Positions 16,215 to 23,172 are shown, counted from the stretch's first letter. The stretch: DNA of 42,813 bases from an uncultured Caryophanales bacterium (GCA_946623125.1 CAMOQR010000010.1:1-42813), one strand, 5' to 3'. The notes: generated by a model from the sequence alone, not told the origin. A program made the numbers and translations.

Positions 16215-17594
16215 ATGATACAAAGACAGAAAGGTTGTAATGATATATATGGAAGAGATGCTAAGGTTTGGAAGTATGTTGATCAAGTAATTGATGCTTT
16301 GATGGAAAAATATAATTATAATTATATTCGTACTCCAATTTTTGAAGCAACTGAGCTTTTTCATAGAGGAGTTGGAGAAACAACTGATATTGTTACAAAA
16401 GAAAGTTATGATTTTGTTGATAAAGGTGGAAGAAATATAACTCTACGTCCAGAAGGAACTGCTGGAGTTGTTAGAAGTTATATTGAAAATAAAATGTATG
16501 GAGATCCTAATCAACCCGTTAAGGTGTATTATAATGGTACGATGTATCGTTATGAAAGACCTCAATCTGGAAGAGATCGGGAATTAACTCAGTTTGGTAT
16601 GGAAATATTGGGTAGTGATGATCCTTTAAGTGATGCAGAAATTATTAGTGCTGCTGTTAATCTATATAAGATGCTTGGTTTAAAAGAAATTAAAGTTAAT
16701 ATTAACAGTTTAGGAGATAATGATTCTAGAGCAAAATATCGGGATGCTTTGGTTGAATATTTTAAACCACATATCAAAGATTTTTGTGAGGATTGCCAAG
16801 AGCGTTTAAATAAAAATCCTCTTCGTATTTTAGATTGTAAAGTTGATAAAGATAATGAGTATTTGAAGAAGGCTCCAAAAACTTTAGATTATTTAAATGA
16901 TGAAAGTCGCGATCGTTTCGAGAAGGTTCAAGAGTTCTTAGATATTATGCAAATAGAATATGTAATTGATCCTAATATTGTTCGAGGACTTGATTATTAT
17001 AATCATACTGTTTTTGAAATTGAGGCTAAGGTAGAAGGTTTTGGTTCTAATAATGTATTAGGTGGTGGAGGAAGATATAATGGTCTTGTGAATCAATTAG
17101 ATGGACCTGATACTCCATGTGTTGGTTTTGCATCAGGAATTGGAAGACTTGTTAAGGCTTTAGAACTTGAAAAAGTTAATCTTCCTATTGTTGAAGATAT
17201 TGATTTGTTCTTGATGTATGTGAATGATGATGAAAAGAAATATGCTGCATATCTTTCTCAAGAATTACGTCTTGCAGGTTTTATTGTTGATACAGAATAT
17301 ACTGGTCGTGGATTAAAAGGACAATTTAAACAAGCGGATCGTTTAAATGCTAAGTTTACTTGTGTTCTTAATTCAGAAGATTTAAATAACAATGAAGTTA
17401 AAATCAAAAATAATCATACAAAAGAAGAAGAAATTATTTCTTTGGATGTATTAATTTATTATTTAGATGAGAAAATTAATGCGGGTATGAGTGATGAATA
17501 TGAGGAAGGAGAATGTCAATGTCATCATGATCATGAATCTGTAGAGTGTTGTCATCATGGTCATAGCGGATGTTGTCATTCTCATGATGAGTAA
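16215..17594 (+). CDS. hisS: Histidyl-tRNA synthetase with His/Cys-rich C-terminal tail
   Basis: Class II aminoacyl-tRNA synthetase that charges tRNA-His. Visible motifs are MYRYERPQSGRDRELTQFG (motif 2), RGLDYYNHTVFE and LGGGGRYNGLV (histidine binding), and CVGFASGIGRLV (motif 3). A C-terminal anticodon-binding domain covers about 325-420. The 459-residue length exceeds the usual ~420-430. The extra ~35 residues end in a 26-residue stretch with 6 Cys and 8 His (CHHDHES, CCHHGHS, CCHSHDE), which looks like a metal-binding tail. Start ATG 16215 follows GAGAGGAGAAG. The gene is monocistronic, with its own promoter and terminator. aspS, its usual Bacillus partner, is not adjacent. Confidence 0.97.
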   Translation: MIQRQKGCNDIYGRDAKVWKYVDQVIDALMEKYNYNYIRTPIFEATELFHRGVGETTDIVTKESYDFVDKGGRNITLRPEGTAGVVRSYIENKMYGDPNQPVKVYYNGTMYRYERPQSGRDRELTQFGMEILGSDDPLSDAEIISAAVNLYKMLGLKEIKVNINSLGDNDSRAKYRDALVEYFKPHIKDFCEDCQERLNKNPLRILDCKVDKDNEYLKKAPKTLDYLNDESRDRFEKVQEFLDIMQIEYVIDPNIVRGLDYYNHTVFEIEAKVEGFGSNNVLGGGGRYNGLVNQLDGPDTPCVGFASGIGRLVKALELEKVNLPIVEDIDLFLMYVNDDEKKYAAYLSQELRLAGFIVDTEYTGRGLKGQFKQADRLNAKFTCVLNSEDLNNNEVKIKNNHTKEEEIISLDVLIYYLDEKINAGMSDEYEEGECQCHHDHESVECCHHGHSGCCHSHDE

Positions 17595-17597
17595 TTT

Positions 17598-17626
17598 AAA
17601 AAGAGAATTTATTTCTCTTTTTTTTC
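17598..17626 (+). terminator. hisS terminator
   Basis: 10-bp stem AAAAAGAGAA / TTCTCTTTTT with a 5-nt loop and a long T-run, just after the hisS stop. Confidence 0.85.
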
Positions 17627-17637
17627 TTTTTATCTTT

Positions 17638-17646
17638 TGATATACT
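17638..17646 (+). promoter_or_regulatory. Extended -10 promoter
   Basis: TGaTATACT lies 26 nt upstream of ATG 17672, directly downstream of the hisS terminator region. Confidence 0.6.
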
Positions 17647-17671
17647 TATATATATAAAGTAGGGTGTTTAT

Positions 17672-18259
17672 ATGGCAAAAAAAATTAAAGGTGTGAAATT
17701 AAAAGAGGCAGATATTCATAAAAATAGTGGAAAAGAAATATCACATACAATTTCTAAAATTAAAGAGAATGAAAGATTTTATACGATTCTTTTAGTTCTT
17801 GTTTTTATGGTTACAATATCAGTATCTATTTATATAGGTTTAAGAGTAAATCTATCATCTCTTTCTGCAGACGAGCTATCTACTTATGCATCTGGTTTTA
17901 GTTACTCTGGGCAATTGATTCATTTAGATTCTACTAATATTGGAATGGAAAATGCAAAAACATATACGATTTCTTCTTCTAATTTTACAAGTGATGATAT
18001 TAATTATCTTATGAAGATTGTTTTAGATCAGCATTTTATCAAAGAGTGTAGATGTGAAGATATGATTGCTAGTTATGATCAGATACATTTCTCGTTTGAA
18101 GATAAAGAGGTTCGATCATTTTCTAATTCTGATTTAGTTTTAAAGACAGGATTTTTACCTCGTGGTAAAAAGGACAGCCTTCGTGTATCTATTTGGTTAG
18201 ATGAAAGTGTTGATACGAACGTACATTTTTATGGAAGAATAGAAATAAATGAATTATAG
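17672..18259 (+). CDS. Single-pass membrane protein, unknown function
   Basis: A 195-residue protein. The N-terminal ~35 residues are Lys-rich and cytoplasmic, followed by a TM at ~36-58 (YTILLVLVFMVTISVSIYIGL). A ~135-residue domain should lie outside the cell, because the positive-inside rule gives N-in, C-out. The outer domain looks alpha/beta, with a Cys pair in KECRCEDM. I do not recognise the family. Start ATG 17672 has Shine-Dalgarno AAGTAGGGTG. It ends in a bidirectional terminator shared with the opposing hydrolase gene. Confidence 0.75.
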   Translation: MAKKIKGVKLKEADIHKNSGKEISHTISKIKENERFYTILLVLVFMVTISVSIYIGLRVNLSSLSADELSTYASGFSYSGQLIHLDSTNIGMENAKTYTISSSNFTSDDINYLMKIVLDQHFIKECRCEDMIASYDQIHFSFEDKEVRSFSNSDLVLKTGFLPRGKKDSLRVSIWLDESVDTNVHFYGRIEINEL

Positions 18260-18274
18260 ATTCATTTATTTTTT
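18243..18274. terminator. Bidirectional terminator between convergent genes
   Basis: Perfect 12-bp stem AAATAAATGAAT / ATTCATTTATTT with a TATAG loop. A T-run follows on the + side and an A-run-like arm on the other. The + gene's TAG lies in the loop, and the minus-strand hydrolase stop is at 18273. Confidence 0.8.
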
Positions 18275-19028
18275 ATTTAAAAAATTCTTTTAATATTATT
18301 ACTGTTTTATTATTTTCTAAATAGGAAAAGTGATCAGCATTTTTATAAATAATTAGACCGGAATTCTTAATTATTTTATTTAATAGATAAGCATCTTTTA
18401 ATGGAGTATCTTGATCATTTTCTCCCCATATGATTAAGACTTCATCTTCTATTTTTTTATAATATTTTTTTAAATCTTCTGAAATAATATTTTGAAATGT
18501 TTTTCTCATTTTTTCTGGAATTGTTTTATAGTCAGAAGATGAATATTTTAAAAATAATTGATTTAATTTTTCTTTTTGTCTTTCTTTAGAGAATGTTAAA
18601 ATTATTTTTTTTTCTAATTTATATATTTTTTCTTTTATCCATGTTTTTAATTTTTTCCATCTTTTAATACCTGCGACATCTATTAAAACTATTTTATTTG
18701 CTTTTATTTGTTCTTTTCCTATTAGAATAGATGTTATTCTTCCACCAAAAGAGTGAGCAATGATGTAGGGATTTTTAATTTTTTCTTTTTTTATCCAATA
18801 TTTTATACTTTCTGCATAATCATATATTGTAAATTCTTGTTTTAATGGTTTGCTGTTTCCGAATCCTGGATAATCTAGTATATAAATTGTGTGTGTATCT
18901 TTGAAAGCATTTATAATATTTGTAAAAGTTTTTCGTGTATTTCCCCATCCTGGTAGTATGATAATAGTATTATTTTGATTTCCTATTTTTTCATAATACC
19001 ATTTTTGATTTTTATACTGAAAATACAT
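18273..19028 (-). CDS. Alpha/beta hydrolase
   Basis: A 251-residue soluble alpha/beta-hydrolase-fold enzyme. The oxyanion-type loop is LPGWGNTRKTF (~25-35). The nucleophile elbow is AHSFGGR with S93. The acid is D205 in WGENDQDTP and the histidine is H233 in ADHFSYLE, so the triad appears complete. The cap region (~120-180) is Lys-rich. It is like the broad esterase/C-C hydrolase group, and the substrate cannot be read from sequence. Reverse-strand Shine-Dalgarno AGGTGA precedes the ATG. It is alone on the minus strand and sits where Bacillus has aspS, between hisS and the 6S RNA. Confidence 0.88.
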   Translation of the reverse strand: MYFQYKNQKWYYEKIGNQNNTIIILPGWGNTRKTFTNIINAFKDTHTIYILDYPGFGNSKPLKQEFTIYDYAESIKYWIKKEKIKNPYIIAHSFGGRITSILIGKEQIKANKIVLIDVAGIKRWKKLKTWIKEKIYKLEKKIILTFSKERQKEKLNQLFLKYSSSDYKTIPEKMRKTFQNIISEDLKKYYKKIEDEVLIIWGENDQDTPLKDAYLLNKIIKNSGLIIYKNADHFSYLENNKTVIILKEFFK

Positions 19029-19080
19029 ATTTATTCACCTGGTGTATTTTATGATGATTTTTTAAAAGATGTGAAAAGAC

Positions 19081-19109
19081 TTGTTCCTTATTTTAGAATA
19101 TGATATAAT
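19081..19109 (+). promoter_or_regulatory. Promoter of 6S RNA
   Basis: TTGTTC (19081-19086), a 17-bp spacer ending in TGa, then TATAAT (19104-19109). It predicts a transcript starting at G19116, exactly the first base of the terminal stem of the RNA. Confidence 0.8.
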
Positions 19110-19115
19110 GAAATT

Positions 19116-19297
19116 GTCAGAGAGATACGAACAGGCTCAATTAAAACCGACTAAAATAACGATACGGGAGTTTTGATCAGTCATCGGTGTTGAATACTTA
19201 TTTATTAAGGATCCTAATGATGACGTACGAACACCCACCTGCACATACGGTACAGGTTTTATCGTTGCCGACGACGTATCTCAATTCTGACTTTTTT
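19116..19297 (+). ncRNA. ssrS: 6S RNA
   Basis: A stand-alone structured RNA of about 180 nt with its own promoter. Its ends pair: GTCAGA (19116) with TCTGAC (19286-19291), and GAGATACG (19122) with CGTATCTC (19275), separated by a 3-nt bulge. A T7 run follows, so the closing stem doubles as terminator. Internal complementarities include AACGAT (19158) with ATCGTT (19261), CCG/CGG and ACCTG/CAGGT hairpins, and two competing pairings around 19180-19191. Long closing stem, large interior loop and length fit 6S RNA, which binds sigma-A RNA polymerase. In B. subtilis the 6S gene bsrA lies just upstream of yrvM (tcdA), as here within one gene. Identification is by synteny and architecture, not a covariance search. 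Confidence 0.8.
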
Positions 19298-19299
19298 TA

Positions 19300-19328
19300 T
19301 TGATTTTTAATAGTAAGAATGATAAAAT
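19300..19328 (+). promoter_or_regulatory. Promoter of orphan-tcdA unit
   Basis: TTGATT (19300-19305), a 17-bp spacer, then TGaTAAAAT with its -10 at 19323-19328, right after the 6S RNA T-run. The 6S RNA is therefore a separate unit and not a leader of this gene. Confidence 0.65.
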
Positions 19329-19353
19329 ATGCCTTGATGAGGTGGTGGTATTA

Positions 19354-20169
19354 ATGCTTGTTTTACCAATTGTTAATAAGAGAAGAGTAATGAATGTTGA
19401 AATACGTCTAAAGAATGCTTCAAAGATTCGTAAAAATGTGTCTTTTGATGATGCGAAAGAAGGAGATATTATTGTAAATCGAGAGAAGTTTTCAGAATCC
19501 TCTTTTCATCATTCTAAAGATATTAATGCTCCCATTGATTTTATTCGTAGTCGTTCTATTTTATATCCTAGAAATTTTTTAATTACCACTCAATTAAAAA
19601 CAGATTCTAATTGTTATGATGTGTATGAAGTTCCACAACCTCCTAAGAAAGTAAATAGTAATTTAGATAAATTATATAGTAAAACAATTACTGATATGCA
19701 AAAGGAAATACCTGGTTCTCCATCTAGAGGAAGATATGTTTCTTTTGAAGATTTAGGAATTGATCATCATTTAAGTAATAGTAAGATTGCTTTACTACAG
19801 AGAATAGTAAAAGAAGATCGAAATCCTGAAATGATATCTCGTAAATTACAAGAGGCTGGTATTTCTGATTTAGAGGATACGATTCATTTTTTAGAAAATT
19901 TTGATTGTACGGTTATATCAGATTCTGTGATTCCTGAAGATAGTTTACAGGATACCTTAAGAGCACTTGGTTCTATTAATAGTCGTGATTATCGTAATTT
20001 AAAAAAATATTATCATATGGCAAAGGCTAATACGGATATTTATACAAAAATTTCCTATATTCATAAAATGATTTATGATAAGCCTCTTACTTTATTAAAA
20101 ACAGATTCTTTTAAGCAAAAACAATTAATTAAAAAGAAAGAAGAAAGTGATTTTTCAAATGTTGCATAG
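19354..20169 (+). CDS. Hypothetical protein upstream of tcdA
   Basis: A 271-residue soluble protein that I do not recognise. The N-terminal third is beta-like and basic (VNKRRVMNVEIRLKNASKIRKN), with a short DDAKEGDIIVNREKF segment. The C-terminal two thirds are helical (KIALLQRIVKEDRNPEMISRKLQEAG). There is no TM, signal peptide or recognised catalytic motif. The ORF track starts at 19300, which overlaps the promoter; ATG 19354 has Shine-Dalgarno AGGTGGTGG at 5-nt spacing and is preferred. It overlaps tcdA by 11 nt, so the two are cotranscribed. A link to tRNA modification is only an inference from this coupling. Confidence 0.7.
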   Translation: MLVLPIVNKRRVMNVEIRLKNASKIRKNVSFDDAKEGDIIVNREKFSESSFHHSKDINAPIDFIRSRSILYPRNFLITTQLKTDSNCYDVYEVPQPPKKVNSNLDKLYSKTITDMQKEIPGSPSRGRYVSFEDLGIDHHLSNSKIALLQRIVKEDRNPEMISRKLQEAGISDLEDTIHFLENFDCTVISDSVIPEDSLQDTLRALGSINSRDYRNLKKYYHMAKANTDIYTKISYIHKMIYDKPLTLLKTDSFKQKQLIKKKEESDFSNVA

Positions 20170-20848
20170 ATTTTCTAGATTTGAAACTTTAATTGGAGAT
20201 GATAATCTCCTTTTTTTAAAAAATAAAAGTGTTTTAATCCTTGGTTGTGGTGGTGTCGGTAGTTTTGTTTGTGAGGCACTAGCAAGAAGCGGTATTGGTA
20301 CTTTAATTATTGTTGATTATGATCGTGTTGATATTACCAATATTAATAGGCAGCTTATTGCTCTTGATTCTACTATAGGACAATTTAAAGTGGATGTTAT
20401 GAAAAAAAGAATTCATGATATTTCACCTGAATGTCGGGTTATTTCAATTTGTGAATTTATTGATTCTGAACATCTTCATCTTTTGTTTCAAAAAAATGTT
20501 GATTATGTAGTAGATGCTTGTGATACGGTTTCTACGAAGAAAGCAATTCTTTTGGAATGTATTAAAAGGAATATTCCTATTATTAGTTCTATGGGTACTG
20601 GTAATAAATTAGATCCTAGTAAATTGGAAATTATTGATATTCGTAAGACTATTAATGATCCATTGGCTAGGATTATGAGAAAATTTGTAAAGGATGAAAA
20701 AATATCTCAAAAAGTAATGGTTCTTAGTTCACGTGAATTGCCAATTAAAATTCATCAACGTACACCTGGTTCTTCTGCTTTTGTTCCATCTTCGGCTGGC
20801 CTTTTGATAGCAAGTTATATTGTACGAGATTTTCTAAATTTGTTATAA
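20159..20848 (+). CDS. tcdA: tRNA threonylcarbamoyladenosine dehydratase TcdA (YrvM)
   Basis: E1-like ATP-dependent enzyme that cyclises t6A37 to ct6A in tRNAs. The nucleotide-binding motif GCGGVGSFVCEALARSG is at ~30-46, followed by IVDYDRVDITNINRQL and VDACDT, all typical of the E1/ThiF fold. The ORF track starts at GTG 20147, but the family N-terminus MLHxFSRxExxIG is met exactly by ATG 20159, so that start is preferred (229 aa). The upstream Shine-Dalgarno is weak, so coupling to the overlapping upstream gene is likely. Its TAA is part of the next gene's -10 box. Confidence 0.93.
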   Translation: MLHRFSRFETLIGDDNLLFLKNKSVLILGCGGVGSFVCEALARSGIGTLIIVDYDRVDITNINRQLIALDSTIGQFKVDVMKKRIHDISPECRVISICEFIDSEHLHLLFQKNVDYVVDACDTVSTKKAILLECIKRNIPIISSMGTGNKLDPSKLEIIDIRKTINDPLARIMRKFVKDEKISQKVMVLSSRELPIKIHQRTPGSSAFVPSSAGLLIASYIVRDFLNLL

Positions 20849-20849
20849 T
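20820..20849 (+). promoter_or_regulatory. Promoter overlapping tcdA stop codon
   Basis: TTGTAC (20820-20825), an 18-bp spacer, then TGtTATAAT (-10 at 20844-20849). The tcdA TAA (20846-20848) is inside the -10. It drives the HExxxH gene 21 nt on. Confidence 0.6.
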
Positions 20850-20869
20850 GGATTAGAGAAGGTGTTGTT

Positions 20870-22219
20870 ATGGATTCTTTTAAAGAGATTCTTCATATTC
20901 GATATCAAGGGGATCAATATAAAGTATATTTAAATTCTGATTTAGAGTTTTACTTTTTAAAATTGGTTGGGAATCAGTATTATTATCCTTCAGAGGATGA
21001 ATATAAAGATTTATATTCTTTCTTTCATTCTTATCCAAAATATGATTATTATTTTAAAAATAATCTTTCTGTAGATCCTAAAATTATTTTAAAGTCTGGA
21101 AAAATAATTGCTTTAGCAACTTTTTTATCTCTTCAATTAGGATTTTCTTCTTCTGCATCTAGTGTTTCATCTGAAGTTTCTGATCCTTCTTATCAGGAAT
21201 ACTTTCAATATGATACTGATACTATTTCTGGTAGAGGAGAAAAAAAGGTTTATTATGTAAATGAATATTATGATTCTTTATTACAAATGCCTGTTACTGT
21301 TTGTAAGTCCATGAAAGAGTTTAGCAATTATGTTTTTGAGGATCGTCCTACTTATGAAGAGGTATGTGCAACTATTTCTCATAATCCATATATTCCTGAA
21401 AAATTTAGAGATTGGTTGTATGAAGGAATCTCTAATCTTTTGTCTGAAATGCCAACTTATGATTTAAGTGTTTTAAATTATAATTTGAAAAATATGGTAT
21501 GTCAAGGTGTACCTTATTTGGGTGATGGTGTTGTTGGAAACTATAGTGCTTTAACTAATTATGTTTTGTATGTTAATAATGAGGATGATGAAAAATTAAA
21601 ACCGGTTATTTTACATGAAATCTTAGGGCATGCATCTACAATTGGGGCAAAAATCGAGGATGGTAAAATTGTTCAATATAATCAGTCTTTAATTTATTCT
21701 CTTGATCAGAAGGAGCAGTATGTTTTTGATTCTGTTTTAGAAGGAGAGGCTGAAATCATTACTCAGATTGCGATGGGTAAAAAATATGAGGATTATTTTG
21801 CCTCTGGTTATTATTCTGAAAGCGAGGCTCTTCGTTGTTTTATAAAAAGTATTCATGATGATAGTCTTCAAAATATGATTGAGAATGGTGGAGTACGATA
21901 TCTAATCTCTAAAATGAATCAGAATGGAATTGATTATCCTTTATATTTTTTTCAAAGGTTAAATATTATTAGTGATGCGAAAAAACAAGAAGATATTGAG
22001 ATTATGGATTCTGAAATGGATTTATATGAAGATTTAATGACAGATTATTTTTTGGATTATATAGAATCTTCCAATGATATTGAAGAGTCTTATAGTGATA
22101 TCTATACTTGGCTTTCTGATCGTGGTTTTCATGATCTTGCTAAAAATGTTGTTTTAAGATTATACGATCGTTATCCTAATAAATTTACTCCTGATGAAGA
22201 ATCTATTATAAAAAAATAA
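20870..22219 (+). CDS. Membrane-anchored putative metallopeptidase with HExxxH motif
   Basis: A 449-residue protein. The first ~70 residues are soluble and Tyr/Asp-rich. A hydrophobic segment at ~74-95 (SGKIIALATFLSLQLGFSSS) is probably a TM or internal signal anchor. The rest should then be extracytoplasmic. Residues 248-256 read LHEILGHAS: H249, E250 and H254 form an HExxxH motif, as in M49 dipeptidyl-peptidase III (HELLGH), instead of HExxH. About 40 residues later EGEAE (E293/E295) could supply the third zinc ligand, as EExxAE does in M49. Overall similarity to M49 is not evident, so this is a motif-level call. It is a single-gene unit ending in a bidirectional terminator shared with lexA. 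Confidence 0.6.
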   Translation: MDSFKEILHIRYQGDQYKVYLNSDLEFYFLKLVGNQYYYPSEDEYKDLYSFFHSYPKYDYYFKNNLSVDPKIILKSGKIIALATFLSLQLGFSSSASSVSSEVSDPSYQEYFQYDTDTISGRGEKKVYYVNEYYDSLLQMPVTVCKSMKEFSNYVFEDRPTYEEVCATISHNPYIPEKFRDWLYEGISNLLSEMPTYDLSVLNYNLKNMVCQGVPYLGDGVVGNYSALTNYVLYVNNEDDEKLKPVILHEILGHASTIGAKIEDGKIVQYNQSLIYSLDQKEQYVFDSVLEGEAEIITQIAMGKKYEDYFASGYYSESEALRCFIKSIHDDSLQNMIENGGVRYLISKMNQNGIDYPLYFFQRLNIISDAKKQEDIEIMDSEMDLYEDLMTDYFLDYIESSNDIEESYSDIYTWLSDRGFHDLAKNVVLRLYDRYPNKFTPDEESIIKK

Positions 22220-22247
22220 AAAGTATAAGAAATCTTATACTTTTTTT
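22218..22247. terminator. Bidirectional terminator between HExxxH gene and lexA
   Basis: Perfect 13-bp stem AAAAAGTATAAGA / TCTTATACTTTTT flanked by A- and T-runs. It serves both convergent genes. Confidence 0.85.
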
Positions 22248-22863
22248 ATAATTTTCGATATAATCCAATTACTTTTCCTAAAATCGTTACCTCTTTTAAG
22301 ATAATAGGATCCATTGTATCATTTTCTGGTTGTAATCTGAAGTATCCGTTTTCTTTATAAAATGTTTTAACAGTTACTTCATTATCTTCATTCATTGCTA
22401 CTACAGTTTCACCATTTCTTGCTGTGTTCTGTTTTTCAATAATTAAGATGTCTCCATCATAAATTCCTACGTTGATCATAGATTCTCCACTTACTTTTAA
22501 AGTAAATACTTCTTTATTTGTGTTGATTAAATTTGATGGTAGTGAAAAATATTCATCAGGCATTTCAATGGCTTCGATAGGGGAACCGGCAGTTACTTTT
22601 CCAAGAAGTGGAACATCCACTATTTTTTCATCTTTTTCTAAATATTCATTTGGTACTAATATTTCTAATGTACGATTTTTATTATCATCTTTTTTAATAT
22701 ATCCTTTTTCCTCTAGTTGTTTTAGATGAAAATGGATTGTTGCTGGGGAAGATAAATTTGCTTCTTCTCCAATTTCTCTAACAGTAGGTGGATAACCATT
22801 TTTGGCAATTAATTTTTTTAATATGTCTAATATAAATTTTTGTCTTCCAGTAAGTTTTTCCAT
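22246..22863 (-). CDS. lexA: SOS repressor LexA
   Basis: Represses SOS genes and self-cleaves when RecA is activated. It has 205 residues, the same length as in B. subtilis. The N-terminal winged helix-turn-helix covers ~1-65 (LSSPATIHFHLKQLEEKGYI). The cleavage site is A92-G93 in VTAGSP. The catalytic dyad is S128 (SGESM) and K166 (TVKTFY), so autoproteolysis should be intact. The ORF track starts too early; the ATG at 22863 has Shine-Dalgarno GAAGGGATG on the minus strand and gives MEKLTGRQ. It is autoregulated through a LexA box abutting its own -35. Confidence 0.97.
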   Translation of the reverse strand: MEKLTGRQKFILDILKKLIAKNGYPPTVREIGEEANLSSPATIHFHLKQLEEKGYIKKDDNKNRTLEILVPNEYLEKDEKIVDVPLLGKVTAGSPIEAIEMPDEYFSLPSNLINTNKEVFTLKVSGESMINVGIYDGDILIIEKQNTARNGETVVAMNEDNEVTVKTFYKENGYFRLQPENDTMDPIILKEVTILGKVIGLYRKL

Positions 22864-22885
22864 AGCATCCCTTCTTTCATTTTTA

Positions 22886-22914
22886 ATTTTAACATTTCTT
22901 TTGTAAAATGTCAA
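22886..22914 (-). promoter_or_regulatory. lexA promoter
   Basis: On the minus strand: TTGACA (22914-22909), a 17-bp spacer, then TAAAAT (22891-22886). Consensus -35 and good spacing. Confidence 0.8.
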
Positions 22915-22925
22915 ACAAATGTTTT
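22912..22925. promoter_or_regulatory. LexA box at the lexA promoter
   Basis: CAAACAAATGTTTT is a near-palindrome close to the Bacillus LexA operator CGAAC-N4-GTTCG. It overlaps the -35 of lexA, fitting autorepression. Confidence 0.7.
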
Positions 22926-22934
22926 AATTTATTC

Positions 22935-22963
22935 TTGACACGAACAAAATTTCGAACTATACT
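22935..22963 (+). promoter_or_regulatory. Promoter of the 52-aa SOS-linked peptide
   Basis: TTGACA (22935-22940), a 17-bp spacer, then TATACT (22958-22963). One of the strongest promoters in the window. Its spacer is occupied by a LexA-box-like site. Confidence 0.85.
22941..22954. promoter_or_regulatory. LexA box between -35 and -10
   Basis: CGAACAAAATTTCG matches CGAAC-N4-GTTCG with one mismatch and lies wholly in the promoter spacer. A second CGAAC half-site follows at 22953-22957. This placement should give tight SOS repression. Confidence 0.75.
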
Positions 22964-22994
22964 AAATTTGTAAGATGAAGGGAGAGATGTTTTT

Positions 22995-23153
22995 ATGAAT
23001 CGTGTAGGAAGTGGTATTAAAACTGGACTAATTATTTTATTAATTTATATTTTGTTTGTTTTATATTTATTATTTGTCAGTAACCGTATGGAATCATTAG
23101 ATAATCGTTCTTTGGATGAAGATATTTATTTTACTTTAAAAATTGGTGATTAA
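22995..23153 (+). CDS. 52-aa single-pass membrane peptide, candidate SOS division inhibitor
   Basis: A small gene absent from the ORF track. It starts ATG 22995 with Shine-Dalgarno AAGGGAGAGATG and encodes 52 residues: a short basic N-terminus (MNRVGSGIK), one TM (~10-28, TGLIILLIYILFVLYLLFV), and a ~24-residue acidic outer tail (SNRMESLDNRSLDEDIYF). It is divergent from lexA with a LexA box in the promoter spacer. In Bacillus the gene divergent from lexA is yneA, a membrane-anchored SOS cell-division inhibitor with a LysM domain. Here the LysM is absent and the size is nearer to Caulobacter SidA. A function as division inhibitor is inference from position, regulation and topology; there is no sequence similarity I can claim. 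Confidence 0.8.
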   Translation: MNRVGSGIKTGLIILLIYILFVLYLLFVSNRMESLDNRSLDEDIYFTLKIGD

Positions 23154-23163
23154 TCTTTAATTA

Positions 23164-23172
23164 TGGTATACT
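23164..23172 (+). promoter_or_regulatory. Extended -10 promoter of polA
   Basis: TGgTATACT lies 17 nt before ATG 23189. TTGGTG at 23143-23148 gives a -35 with an 18-bp spacer, inside the end of the SOS peptide gene. Confidence 0.6.

Noticed and set aside
16589-16777. Minus-strand ORF of 62 aa inside hisS
   Set aside because: Antisense shadow of a strongly conserved gene.
19116-19297. SRP RNA, tmRNA or RNase P RNA as alternative identity of the structured RNA
   Set aside because: There is no SRP apical GGAA/AGCAG motif, no tag ORF or tRNA-like ends, and it is too short for RNase P RNA. Size, paired ends and tcdA synteny favour 6S.
19116-19353. Riboswitch controlling the 19354 gene
   Set aside because: A separate promoter (19300-19328) follows the terminator, so the RNA is an independent transcript and not a leader.
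22472-22729. ORF of 85 aa on + strand
   Set aside because: It is antisense inside lexA with no Shine-Dalgarno or promoter; a shadow frame.
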